The notes under the pieces: generated by a model
What the model was told of the DNA's origin: nothing
Database searches by the model: none
The model's input: the letters and a program-made list of their open reading frames with translations, nothing else
Shown: positions 1-8,956 of the stretch, in pieces
Position numbering within the stretch: the first letter of the stretch is position 1
How the letters are laid out: every line of letters starts with the position of its first letter
Program-made: the position numbers and the translations under genes
Assembly (NCBI GenBank): GCA_037127315.1
Contig: JBBBDQ010000913.1
Coordinates: 3,889,501 to 3,953,500, forward strand
Direction of reading: 5' to 3'
Length of the DNA: 64,000 bases
Source of the DNA: Ascarosepion bandense
Taxonomy: Eukaryota > Mollusca > Cephalopoda > Sepiida > Sepiidae

Positions 1-170
1 TACTCTGTTATTTAACCCATAACTGGAGGGAAGGGACGGATTAATACCTTTCCCAAGGGTACCAGTGCTTAAGTGAATGTAGGGTATTCAACTGGAATTC
101 GAACTCGGCTCACCGATTTCTCTTTCCGAGCCGATATCCACTGCACCACAACGCACATCCGTCACTAAAC
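1..170 (-). mobile_element. tRNA-derived SINE body (3' part of a 5S-5S-tRNA SINE)
   Basis: On the minus strand this reads as a tRNA-like head (GTGGTGCAGTGGATATCGG, then GAGTTCGAATTCCAG as the box B region), followed by a conserved SINE body containing GGTATTAATCCGTC. The same body recurs at about 28.4, 42.4, 57.4-58.4, 60.8, 61.8 and 63.8 kb. Here it is fused upstream to two 5S rRNA units and cut off by the window edge, so its 3' tail is not visible. The family is recognised only by its internal recurrence. Confidence 0.8.
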
Positions 171-288
171 GCTTACAGCACCTGATATTCCCAAGCGGTC
201 ACCCATCTAAGTACTGACCAGGCTCATCGTTGCTTAACTTCGGTGATCGAGCGAGAACTGGTGTATTCAACGTGATATGGCCGTAAGC
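171..288 (-). rRNA. 5S rRNA-derived unit 1 (inside SINE)
   Basis: The reverse complement runs from GCTTACGGCCATATCACG to a GCTGTAAGC end. It keeps the internal-control-region-like segments of a metazoan 5S rRNA at the usual length of about 118 nt. It is joined by a 20 nt linker to a second 5S unit and then to a tRNA-like SINE. It is therefore read as a SINE promoter module rather than a stand-alone 5S gene. A real 5S cluster that captured a SINE cannot be excluded from this copy alone, but the 62 kb copy argues against that. Confidence 0.8.
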
Positions 289-308
289 ACGCACATCCGT
301 CACAAAAC

Positions 309-426
309 GCTTACAGCACTTGGTATTCCCAAGCGGTCACCCATCTAAGTACTGAACAGGCTCAACGTTGCTTAACTTCGGTGATCGAGCGAGAACCGGT
401 GTATTCAACGTGATATGGCCGTAAAC
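309..426 (-). rRNA. 5S rRNA-derived unit 2 (inside SINE)
   Basis: This is a second 5S-like unit in the same orientation, nearly identical to the unit at 171-288. The 20 nt linker between the units resembles the linker joining the downstream unit to the tRNA-like head. That points to duplication of a 5S-plus-linker block. On the minus strand this unit forms the 5' end of the composite element. Confidence 0.8.
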
Positions 427-891
427 CACATACGTGTGGATGCGTAAGTCTGTTCATATGTAGTGTTATATGTGTATACATATTCATGTGGGCATGTAAT
501 GGTTTTATGGTCACTCTTTCCGTCCAATAAACTTTCTCGCCTGACCAAAATGATTCCTACCCGAGATAAAACCAAAATTTCCTTTCTGAATCATGTTACT
601 TGATTTCCATTTCGTTTTTTAAGAGAAATGTTTATTCTGGGAAAATATTTGTACCGAACGGAACGAATATAGTGTGGGCTGAAGAAATGATTTATAATTT
701 ATAATGAATTATAATTTATAACCACTTTAAATGTTGTGTTGAGTTTTCCTTTATAGATATCATATTGATCTTGATAACATTCATTGAGCTCCCTATACAT
801 ATATAACACTTAATATTGTTGGATTATCCCCGCCATTCACGGACTTGATATCATTACCTATATATATACATATATATACATATATATATTA

Positions 892-895
<4 letters not shown>
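427..895. other. no recognisable gene
   Basis: This is AT-rich sequence without a supported ORF, RNA gene or repeat family that I recognise. It contains short palindromic AT stretches near 700-720. Confidence 0.4.
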
Positions 896-933
<38 letters not shown>

Positions 934-955
934 ACAGGTCTGTCTGCGGATGACT
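896..955 (+). repeat. (TA)n tract joined to a retrozyme 3' hammerhead fragment
   Basis: A (TA)n run is followed at 935-955 by CAGGTCTGTCTGCGGATGAC. This matches the last part of the hammerhead found in the retrozyme copies at 2.3, 11.1, 47.5 and 50.8 kb (stem III, cleavage-site region, helix I strand b). The catalytic core is missing, so this is a 3' fragment. Confidence 0.6.
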
Positions 956-1086
956 ATAGTATATATATAGGACAATTGGTATATTATCCGATAGAGATGA
1001 ACTCAAAAGAACTCAATGTTAAATTCCTTTATTTAATTTAACAGAGAAAATGTTTTTAATTTAGAAATAATTTAGAAAAAATGTTG

Positions 1087-2182
1087 ATATATTACAATTT
1101 CAGTGGGTAATACATATTTCACTACACAATGATGATGACCTGGCGGCTTGTCAGACCCAAATGATAGAAATGATACAACAATTGATCTTCAAAATATCCC
1201 ACCACAATTTTTTTTACACAGACGCTCACATGTCCATGTTTAGAATAGACATTTGTAACGGTAATTTTCTATTCCCTGCTCATTTAAAAAGAATCTTAAA
1301 GATATAAAAAAGAAAGAATACAGAAGAAGTAGACGATTGATAAATAGAAAGAAGAAAAAAAAGAAAAGAAATACAAATAAAAAGAAAACGAACACTATAC
1401 AGAGAAACAAATGTTAACATCAAGTATCGAAATAGCGTCTATAGCAAATCGTCTGCTTTCTTAGAAAAACACGACGTGGAAAATTTAACATTAATGTTTA
1501 GTTTCAAATATAATGGGACATATTTACGGTAAAAAAGTAATTAATTGTAATTATAATTTTAATACAAATTGAAAAAATAACTACATTTAGTATTATTTTA
1601 AAAATTCATATTATTTTAAAAATTCAGTTAAAATAATTAAAATTAATAAAAACTAAAACTTATAATTGTATATAGGAATAAAAGAAAAGTTAGAAAAATA
1701 AACGGAAAAAAACAGAAAAAACAGAAAAAAGAGAAGGAGAGAAAAATATAGAATGAGAGCGAGTAGTATAGATAGGAAAGAATTTAAAACAATTCAAAAT
1801 AAACGTCTTAGATCGACATCAACGTCTACTACAATTACATGCATTATTAGAAACACGACATGGGATTTAATATTAAATTAAATTATGGGATATATTTATG
1901 GTAAAAAATAAATTGTAAATCATGCTTCCTAATATAAATTGCAATATAACCACTAGTAGTAACATATAATAATTATAGTTAAAATAATAACTCTTACGAA
2001 GAAAAAGGCAAATACTAAGAGTTATTATTTTAACTATATCTGTATAAAAAAAGGTTTGTGGGGGATATTTTGAAGATCAACTGTTGTATCATTTGTATCA
2101 TTTGGGTCTGACACGCCGACAGGTCATCATCATTGTGCGGTGAAATATGTATTACCCATTGAAATTGTAATATATCAAAAGA
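1087..2182. repeat. element bounded by ~145 bp inverted repeats
   Basis: The segment at about 1087-1232 (with ATGATGATGACCTG and CTTCAAAATATCCC) returns in reverse complement at about 2038-2182 with roughly 10% differences. The interior is very AT- and purine-rich and holds two diverged copies of a block around 1450-1560 and 1840-1920 (ACACGAC, then ATTTA(C/T)GGTAAAAAA). There is no coding capacity. It could be a foldback or DNA-transposon derivative, or two inverted copies of another repeat. Confidence 0.55.
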
Positions 2183-2221
2183 TTTTTCTAAATTATATAC
2201 ATATCTATGGGCGTATATAAT

Positions 2222-2393
2222 AATAATATACACGCTAAAAAGTTTGCCTCCTTCTACCGAGAGCCTGTATAGCTCAGAGATGGAATGGCCGATTGACACC
2301 AATTCGATCGGGTTTCAATCCTGGGTAAAAAGCAATCGGCTGTCTAACCGTACTGATGAGCTGTGATACATCGAAGCAGATCTGTCTACGGAT

Positions 2394-2400
<7 letters not shown>
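2222..2400 (+). mobile_element. retrozyme-like element, copy 1 (tRNA-type promoter plus hammerhead)
   Basis: Box A-like TAGCTCAGAGA lies at 2270-2280 and box B-like GGTTTCAATCC at 2311-2321. A hammerhead motif follows at 2348-2391, and the element then runs into (TA)n. Compared with the copies at 10.8-11.1, 47.5-47.8 and 50.8-51.2 kb, the 5' half is lost. The tRNA-like part has no intact cloverleaf, so it is a Pol III promoter relic rather than a tRNA gene. Confidence 0.7.
2348..2391 (+). ncRNA. hammerhead ribozyme motif (retrozyme copy 1, partly decayed)
   Basis: Helix I is CCGTA (2348-2352) with TACGG (2387-2391), a perfect 5 bp pairing. The core CTGATGA is at 2353-2359. Stem II (2360-2372) has one broken pair, with GCTGT facing ACATC. 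GAA (2373-2375) is followed by stem III GCAG..CTGT and cleavage-site C at 2386. Helix I differs from other copies (TGCGG) by a change that keeps pairing. The stem II and 15.1 changes probably lower or abolish activity. Confidence 0.7.

Positions 2401-2432
<32 letters not shown>
2401..2432. repeat. (TA)n microsatellite
   Basis: This is a dinucleotide TA run directly after the GACTATA end of the retrozyme. Several retrozyme and PLE ends in the window merge into TA tracts this way. Confidence 0.9.
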
Positions 2433-2435
<3 letters not shown>

Positions 2436-2443
2436 TAAACATA

Positions 2444-2566
2444 TGCTGTTAAATATAAGAGACAATGAATGTCTATTATGTTTAATCATGAGCCGTTCTA
2501 AACGTCGTATTTTTGCTTTAATTTCAGTTGAAAATAAAGACAAAGATTCTCCAACATTTGGATAAT
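2444..2566 (-). pseudogene. Penelope-like ORF N-terminal fragment
   Basis: The minus strand encodes a segment with SLFSTEIKAKIRRLERL, then MIKHNRHSLSLIFNSICLE. The same peptide is found at 2958-3150, about 13.0 kb, 51.7 kb and 52.0 kb. At 2958 it lies upstream of a Penelope RT, so it is assigned to the charged, helix-rich N-terminus of the PLE protein. It ends where (TA)n begins and is a fragment only. Confidence 0.65.
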
Positions 2567-2599
2567 TACATTATAACATTTCTCTGAAAAACATGAACA

Positions 2600-2957
2600 T
2601 GTAGGTAATATCAGACAGATTTTGGTCAACAATACGGCGATCCTTTCTCATACACACAGTAAGAGGAACCTGCAGATATTCGACGTCATGTACATCAAAT
2701 CTAAACAACCAACACTCAATAAAATCAACTTTAAAACCGGAAATAACATATTACATTGCATTTGACGACATGGTTTTGTTGTCATTTCGCGCTATCCCGC
2801 GGTGTGACGTCATAAAACCGCATCGCAAATTTAAGAACTGCGTTTATTATTTTTGGTAACTATTACCGTTGCCACGCGGAGTTTTATGTCAACACAAAAT
2901 AAAATCGTCGGTGATGGTGGTTTTTATAATATTTCAGTTTAAACAACCTCTCTGAAG
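2600..2957 (+). mobile_element. Penelope-like element 5' region
   Basis: This segment lies directly upstream of the PLE ORF. It is repeated at about 35.39-35.63 kb, sharing CAGTGTGACGTCA-type and TTTTATGTCAACACAA segments, and in part at 13.14-13.23 kb. It ends in a hairpin GGCTC-ATGT-GAGCC (2960-2973) flanked by CTGAAGA and GAA, which resembles a hammerhead core. I take it as the PLE leader or terminal repeat. Confidence 0.5.
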
Positions 2958-3154
2958 ATGGCTCATGTGAGCCGAAAGCTTAGAAGAAAACCAATAAATA
3001 ATTATCCAAATGTTGGAGAATTTTTGTCTTTATTTTCAACTAAAATTAAAGCAAAATTACGACGTTTAGAACGGCTCATGATTAAACATAATAGACCTTC
3101 ATTGTCTCTTATATTTAATAGCATATGTTTAGAAAATTACTCGCTGCCTCGATA

Positions 3155-3160
<6 letters not shown>
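2958..3160 (+). pseudogene. Penelope-like ORF, N-terminal part
   Basis: The frame opens at ATG 2958 and reads through GEFLSLFSTKIKAKLRRLER, then LMIKHNRPSLSLIFNSICLE and NYSLP. A basic helical segment ending in a Cys and a Leu-Pro motif is typical of PLE protein N-termini. The frame then runs into (TA)n at about 3159-3197. Downstream coding resumes well inside the RT, so a large internal part is missing and the microsatellite sits at the deletion junction. Confidence 0.65.
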
Positions 3161-3200
<40 letters not shown>

Positions 3201-3228
3201 TACCGAAAATTAGCCACTTGAATTAGAA

Positions 3229-4778
3229 ACCCAACAAAATCAGAAATCGGTAGAATCAGTAAGGTAAAACTAGAAAGAGTTAACCAACAAATAAAAAAAC
3301 AAGTCCAACTCATGCAATAGAGGGGTACACTGGATGTAATCGACTGGTTCGAGAACTTTGGGGAAAAAATAATGTCTCTTACCTACAATTTGACATCGTG
3401 GACTTTTAACCATCGGTTTCTGAGAGACTCTTTAATCTTACCCTGGAATTCGCGGAATTCTATGCGGACATCTCAAAGGATGAAATCAAAATAATTTTGA
3501 ACTGCAGAAAATCCGTTCTCATCCACAACAACGAACATTGGACAAAAATCTCAAGGGATAATTTTGATTTATCTATGGGGGCTCAGGATTCTGGAGAATC
3601 TTCGGATCTACTCGGATTATTCCTCCTGTACAACCTCACGGCGTATAAAGAAATTGGCATTAGCAATATAAAACTCTATTGAGATGATGGACTCATGATA
3701 GTAAATAAATCCAATGGAGTTGAGTTTGACAGACTTAGAAAATTAATTCATAGAGTTTTTAAATCTTTTGGTCTTAGCGTAATAATTAACCATAATATAA
3801 AACAAGCTGACCTCCTAGACATAATATTAGACTTAGTCACTAACACTTATCAACCTTACATGAAAAATAATGCTAACCCAATCTATATAAACCCCAACTC
3901 TAATCACCCACCATCCGTTATAAAACATATTCCATCATCAGTTGAACGCCGCATCAACACATACTACACAAATAAAGAAATATTCGTTAAGCACAAAGCA
4001 ATTTACGATAAAATTCTTAAAGACAGCGGCTATCAATCCTTCAAAATTAATTCTGTGGAAAAATTTAGGACCATAAAAAGAAAAAAATAGAAACATAAAA
4101 ATCATATGGTATAACCCTCCATTTAATCAGTTAGTTAATTTTAAACTGGGACATTAATTTCTCAAGCTAATAGATAAACATTTCCTAAAAAGTAACTCTT
4201 TAAGCAAAATTTTCAATAGCAATACAATAAAACTCAGTTATATCTGCTCCAACAATTTAGAAAAAATAATTAAATTACATAACAATAAAATACTAAAAGC
4301 ATACGACAAAAAAAACTCCAACACTCATACCAGTCTGCAGCATAATAATAACCTCTCTAACTGTAGAAACCCAAACCAATGTCCCATACCTAAAAAATGC
4401 TTAACAAAATCCCTGGTATATATGTGTTCGATTTCATCCATGGAGAATCCTCAAATTTATATCGGAAACACAATGAACATATTTAAAAAGCGCTTTTACA
4501 ATCACCTCTCATCCTCCAATAACAAGGACAAACAAAATATGACATCATTTTCTAAATATTTTTGGAAGTTAAAAAACGAAAATAAAACAGCTAAAGTTAA
4601 ATGGAAAATCCTCAAACAAGCCAGAACATCTAAATCAATAAAAGAACTATGCTTCCTTTGTTTTAAAGAAAAAATGGAAATCATTAAATGCATGAATAGC
4701 AACATACTATTAAACCAGAGGCATGAAGCCACAGTAAACGGCAAACGCATTAAAGAATTAACCTTACAATCATGCTAA
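3229..4778 (+). pseudogene. Penelope-like element reverse transcriptase plus GIY-YIG endonuclease, decayed
   Basis: PLEs encode a telomerase-related RT joined to a GIY-YIG nuclease. In order I see NPTKSEIGRISK (about 3229), QFDIVDF-stop-PSVSERL (3395-3430), GAQDSGESSDLLGLFLLYNL (3569-3628), the catalytic box as Y-stop-DDGL (3677-3691), SNHPPSVIKHIPSSVERRI (3900-3956), RNIKIIWYNPPF (4090), CNCR/CP-type Cys spacing near 4365-4400, and the nuclease with YMCSI, IYIGNT and KKRFYNH (4418-4506). Breaks: stops at about 3317, 3407, 3680 (TGA, probably from CGA) and 4153, and frameshifts in A-runs near 3370 and 4083. Family assignment is firm; it is non-functional as it stands. Confidence 0.9.
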
Positions 4779-5350
4779 AAACTACAACAGCCAAAGTTAG
4801 GATCCCTAGAAACGATAAAACTTTATAATATTAATAACACTCTAACCTCAAAGTTTACCTTTATTTCATACCACAAACTGTGATTTAATTTAAAGTTTTA
4901 TATAAAAAGAGATTTCCTAAATTTTAAATTAAGGTTAAATATACAAAAATGGATTAATTATAAAAACTAAGTTTAAATACAAAAATATTTTGTAGTTTTA
5001 CAATTCAATAATAAAGTTAGGCTCACAAATTAGTAATTTCTGTCCCCACTTCATTGCATCTACTCCTACTCTTACCCACCCAATATATACATTTACTTAT
5101 TTTCCCCTTTTATTAAACCCGAAGAAAACCACCATGAAACTATAAAGGGCTATATCTTATCCCCCAATGTTAAATCACTCAACAAAATTTTCGACACGTC
5201 CATTAATCAACTCTATCCTCTACCTATTCCTCTTTTCACTCAAAAATCTTACGGACAATTTGCAAGACTTATTTCCCTATCTATCACTCCACCCACATCT
5301 CACATACAATTCGCCAAACATAAGAAAAAGACTTTCCATTCCTTTCCACA
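4779..5350 (+). mobile_element. Penelope-like element 3' untranslated region
   Basis: AT-rich sequence follows the GIY-YIG stop with no further supported coding. The 63-codon frame at 5167 has no recognisable motif. The region ends at the hammerhead-like motif 5351-5406 and then (TA)n, as at other PLE ends in the window. Confidence 0.55.
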
Positions 5351-5406
5351 CTACCTGATGAGAGATTATCATTTCAATGTCGAAACAAAATGTATACTTT
5401 GTAGTA
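5351..5406 (+). ncRNA. hammerhead-like motif at PLE 3' end
   Basis: CTGATGA (5355-5361) is followed by a 20 nt stem II region (5362-5381; outer G-C and A-T, then ATT/AAT with one mismatch). GAA (5382-5384) precedes stem III ACAAA (5385-5389) with TTTGT (5398-5402), and the cleavage-type A is at 5403. Helix I is short, TAC/GTA. Hammerheads in PLE terminal regions are an established observation. This copy is plausible but weak in helix I. Confidence 0.6.
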
Positions 5407-5437
5407 AATAATAGTACATGCTCTAAACTATAATTTA

Positions 5438-5445
<8 letters not shown>

Positions 5446-5482
<37 letters not shown>
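5446..5482. repeat. (TA)n microsatellite
   Basis: A TA run terminates the PLE 3' end. Confidence 0.9.
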
Positions 5483-5484
<2 letters not shown>

Positions 5485-5792
5485 TCCAACATGTCTTCAG
5501 TCAAACATATTTCATTGAATAATATAAATATAATATAGCTACAACGAAGAAATTAAAAAATGTAAAATAATTATAGCGAATCGCGTTTACGTGTTTTTTT
5601 GTTTTTTACAAATCGCCAAACGATCAGAGTTACAGTAGGTTTGTTTCTTAGAAGAGCTTGAAAGTAATTGGGTAAGAAAAAACTACGGTGCCTTCCTTTA
5701 CGAATTACATCTTAATACCAAGAAATTGATTAGCGATCTGTAAAGGATTATTACAAAATAAATCAATATAATATGTCTATATTATTCAGTGA

Positions 5793-5793
5793 A

Positions 5794-5864
<71 letters not shown>

Positions 5865-5872
5865 TATATATA
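5793..5872. repeat. (CA)n microsatellite
   Basis: About 80 bp of CA repeats with one CG interruption at 5819-5820, ending in a short TA run. Confidence 0.95.
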
Positions 5873-6060
5873 TTGATTGATTGTTTAATTACTTAGTTTC
5901 TGGTCATAATAAGATTAGACCAGTGCACATTTGTATTAAAAAGTGTTCAATACAATTATATTGTAGAACTTTTGAATATTTTCTATTTGTAAACGAGTTA
6001 TTACGTGACCGAGGTTTCTACCATGAGTGGTGTCTTTAGGCGATTTGCAATAACATTTCG
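5873..6060. repeat. dispersed terminal repeat (probably PLE end)
   Basis: Sequence around CTGGTCATAATAAGATTAG and GTTCAATACAATTATATTG recurs at 47.85-47.94 and 51.20-51.30 kb, and inverted at 10.14-10.27 kb. It always lies next to retrozyme or PLE ends and a (TA)n tract. I cannot tell to which element it belongs. Confidence 0.45.
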
Positions 6061-6083
6061 TTGGGGGAAATTATATATATATA

Positions 6084-6990
6084 CACTCCCGATCAAAAAT
6101 TTAAGACCACTTAAAAATCTTTAAAAAGAATTTTTTTTTACAGATAGATTTTAAACTTCTCCCACTTAAGGTTACCAATACTACAATCTAAAAGGTTATG
6201 GAAACAAAAAGCTACATTCCAAACATTTAATTTAGTAATTTACATTTTTATAAAATGAGGCAATTTACACATGATCAAAATTATAAGACCAGGGGTATAA
6301 ATTGTTAGATCTATGGTAATTCCAATGTTTTTAGTTCAGTTAGAGATTAGCAATCACTGCGTAAAGGTGTTACCATGCCTAAAGCAAGCAAACTTACCGA
6401 AGTTGAGCGTTCTCGAATTCTAGAATTCCATAAGCAAGGTTTGTCACAACGGGCGATCGCAGCTAAGGTAAATCGCAGTAAAACTGTGATTTGCAACTTT
6501 CTAAAGAACAGTGAGAATTATGGAAAATCAAAATCCTCTGGTAGGCCCAAAAAAATTTCTCATGCATGGAGTAGGAGAATAAGACAGGTTGTTATGAAAT
6601 TTGAAATTTTGAAATATAATGTACACTGCATTAGAAACATTATTGTGGAGCACATACTACAATGGTACCATTTGGGAAGTAATTATATTATGAATTAACA
6701 TAGTTTTAATAAAAGAAAATGCCTTTTCTTATTCATATGGATTGGCATTTCTGTTGCAGTTGTTCATATTTTTTGAGTAGGATGCAAGGACTTTCTTCTA
6801 GTCAAATTAAGGCAGTCACAGATGCTGATTGCAGTCCCGTAACCATCAGATGACACTTAAGACAAAAAGGCATGGTAAATAAAAAGCGTAAACAAATTCC
6901 TTGGCTGCTTCCACGTCACAAGGTGGACCGCTTAAAGTTTGGTCATGATGGGACGTTGAGAAGTGGAAGAAAGTCCTGGTTTTCTGATGT
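6084..6990 (+). mobile_element. Tc1-type DNA transposon remnant
   Basis: The left end ACTCCCGATCAAAAATTTAA (6086) has the form of a Tc1-family inverted repeat next to TA. The ATG at 6375 opens MPKASKLTEVERSRILEFHK, QGLSQRAIAAKVNRSKTVIC and SGRPKKIS, a Tc1 helix-turn-helix with the GRPKK motif. After an interruption near 6600-6760, Tc1 coding resumes: LSSSQIKAV (6794), then VNKKRKQIPWLLPRHK (6874), then SGRKSWFSD (6961). It stops at a LINE 3' end at 6991. The catalytic DDE segment is not present. Confidence 0.75.
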
Positions 6991-7080
6991 GGTTTTCCGG
7001 CTTTCTCTTTTCCAATCTCTTCACTCTTATGTAGCCCCCTGCACATCAGTAGCGTTACCGCCTTGCTGGGGGTGATTATG
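6991..7080 (+). mobile_element. LINE 3' end (family B)
   Basis: A short copy of the 3' terminus with GTAGCCCCCTGCACATCAGT and ACCGCCTTGC, then GGGGTGAT. It interrupts the Tc1 transposase frame. The same terminus ends longer LINE copies at 8.2, 17.7 and 60.65 kb (plus strand) and 40.9 and 49.85 kb (minus strand). Confidence 0.7.
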
Positions 7081-7470
7081 ATGGTTATAATAATTCAGCC
7101 AAACATTTTGCCAATTTATGTAGTTTGGACCGAATCATTGATAAAATTGTTTGCACTGCAATATTGCCCTTATGGGTCTTAAAGACCCCATATAATCAGG
7201 TCTGCCTGAAAACTTTGTAAATATCAAACTAAGAGTATCTTTTTGATTAACTAAATTAACTTTTTTTAAAGGTAAAAATAGTCATAGATATTAAACTTTA
7301 ATCTATTATTTAACTACTTTCTTTATGATAAGACAGCATGGCGAGTTTGATATGGAAACCCATGCACATACATATGATCAAAAGCAAAAATTACCGAATC
7401 CCTGCAATGAGTATCATGAGTGGATCAGAATACTCTCTTTATAATACAATGTGAAGGTTCTGCAGAAACA
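7081..7470. other. no recognisable gene
   Basis: AT-rich filler between the family B LINE end and the right inverted-repeat arm. I see nothing assignable. Confidence 0.3.
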
Positions 7471-7744
7471 GATACTGGTCTTGCTTCCTACTCCAAAAAT
7501 ATGAGCAACTGCAACAGCGGTTGCAGTTAGTAACATTAACTATTATATTAGTAATATTAACTATTATATAGTAGATATAATAGTTAATTAATAATGCCAA
7601 TCCATATGAATAAGAAAAGGCATTTTCTTTTATTAAAACTATGTTCATTCATAATATAATTACTTCCCAAATGGTACCATTGTAGTATGTGCTCCACAAT
7701 AATGTTTCTAATGCAGTGTACATTATATTTCAAAATTTATTTAA

Positions 7745-8222
7745 GGTTGTGACTGTTCTGATGAGCTTGGGTCACTGGTGCCCCCTTTGCAGGAGTTTGC
7801 TCGGGCAACCAGACTGGCAACGGGTTCCACCTTTTTGCGGTTAGATCAACCGAGTGCAGCTGACAGTTCTACTCCAGTAGCTTCTTTTCTCATGTTTCCT
7901 GCCTGTGGAACTCCCTCTCATATACTTGCTTTCCTGACAGCTGCGGTCTCCAGGAGTTTGCATGCAAAGTCAGTTCCCATCTCTTATCCAGATCTTTCTA
8001 CATCACCCCCCGGGTATCTTGTTCTTTTCCTTTCCCTCTACCTTTGCAACTGTTTTCACTTCCGTGTTCACATCCTTCGCTTGCCCTTTCTCTTTCACCC
8101 CCTGTAGCTGGTTTGTCTTTCTCTTCACCCTCCCTCTGTCTAAAACTTTAACTCTCTTATGTAGCCCCCTGCACATCAATGGCGGTGCCGCATTGCTTTG
8201 GGTGAAATAATTAAAAAAAATA
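7745..8222 (+). mobile_element. LINE family B, RT C-terminus and 3' end
   Basis: The sequence parallels the C-terminal part of other LINE copies: CTGGTGCCCCC, a diverged RLATGSTF-like stretch, then CCTGCCTGTGGAACTCCCTC (the 'LWNSLP' position), then the 3' UTR ending GTAGCCCCCTGCACATCAAT, GGGTGAAATAATT and poly-A. It is broken by frameshifts and is a 5'-truncated copy. Confidence 0.65.
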
Positions 8223-8250
8223 TTAAACTGACTAAGTAAACACTGACTGG

Positions 8251-8278
<28 letters not shown>
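8251..8278. repeat. (TA)n microsatellite
   Basis: TA run; another (TA)n plus poly-T lies at 8370-8410. Confidence 0.9.
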
Positions 8279-8282
<4 letters not shown>

Positions 8283-8640
8283 GTTTGTAGGTTTATTCAT
8301 GTATGCGTTCTTTTTCTCTCCCCCGTCTAATATATTAATAACTTTCTAAATCTACGAAATTGTTAAAATATATATATATATATATAGTTTTTTTTTTTTT
8401 TTTTTTTTTAGCAACAAAAATATAGTAGATATAATAGTTAATTAATAATGCTGATCTTAATTTTATAAAATTTTAATACCAGTGCCCACCAAGATTAATT
8501 TTAAGTCTTCCCACATATTCTCCAAAGTAAAAGTTGCTTTACTCTGATTGGTCCACATTGTACATACAATAATGCCTCCCTGATGAAAGAGGTCTTGATT
8601 GTTCTTAACCTTTTAAAGCCATTCATTTTGAAATAACCAC

Positions 8641-8695
8641 ATCACTTGATAAGACACAAAAAGTGTCGAAACAAAATAACTACTTTTGTAGTGAT
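8641..8695 (+). ncRNA. hammerhead ribozyme candidate with three perfect helices
   Basis: Helix I is ATCAC (8641-8645) with GTGAT (8691-8695). The core is TTGATAA (8646-8652). Stem II is GACAC (8653-8657) with GTGTC (8663-8667) and a 5 nt loop. GAA is at 8668-8670. Stem III is ACAAAA (8671-8676) with TTTTGT (8684-8689), and the cleavage-type A is 8690. The core deviates from CTGATGA at positions 3 and 8, which pair in the hammerhead fold. C-G has become T-A, a compensatory pair. A decayed relative lies at 12.11 kb. Confidence 0.7.
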
Positions 8696-8729
8696 ATTGT
8701 AACATATCAATGTTATAATTTATTAATAA

Positions 8730-8736
8730 ATATTAT

Positions 8737-8793
<57 letters not shown>
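8730..8793. repeat. compound (TA)n/(TG)n microsatellite
   Basis: A TA run followed by TG repeats. A second TA run lies at 8823-8850. Confidence 0.95.
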
Positions 8794-8796
<3 letters not shown>

Positions 8797-8820
8797 GTGT
8801 ATGTATATAATTATGAATAT

Positions 8821-8855
<35 letters not shown>

Positions 8856-8956
8856 TGTAATTTGTTAGATATATTATATTGTTTACATATTATATATGCG
8901 TGGTACTTATTTAAAAGCGCTCAATATCAGTGATAGAGCAGATATATTCATATAGA

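Larger units (their letters stand above)
6606..7738. repeat. inverted repeat spanning the Tc1 fragment
   Basis: About 145 bp at 6606-6750 (with GTACACTGCATTAG and GGTACCATTTGGGAAG) returns in reverse complement at 7597-7738. A shorter matching arm pairs 6752-6790 with about 7475-7535. The right arm carries an extra AT-rich insert at 7535-7596. The arms enclose Tc1 coding and a LINE 3' end. Confidence 0.65.

Noticed and set aside
171..426. Functional 5S rRNA genes in tandem
   Set aside because: Both pairs are attached to the same tRNA-type SINE body, and the 62 kb copy has poly-A and a target duplication around the whole unit. A retroposed chimera explains them better.
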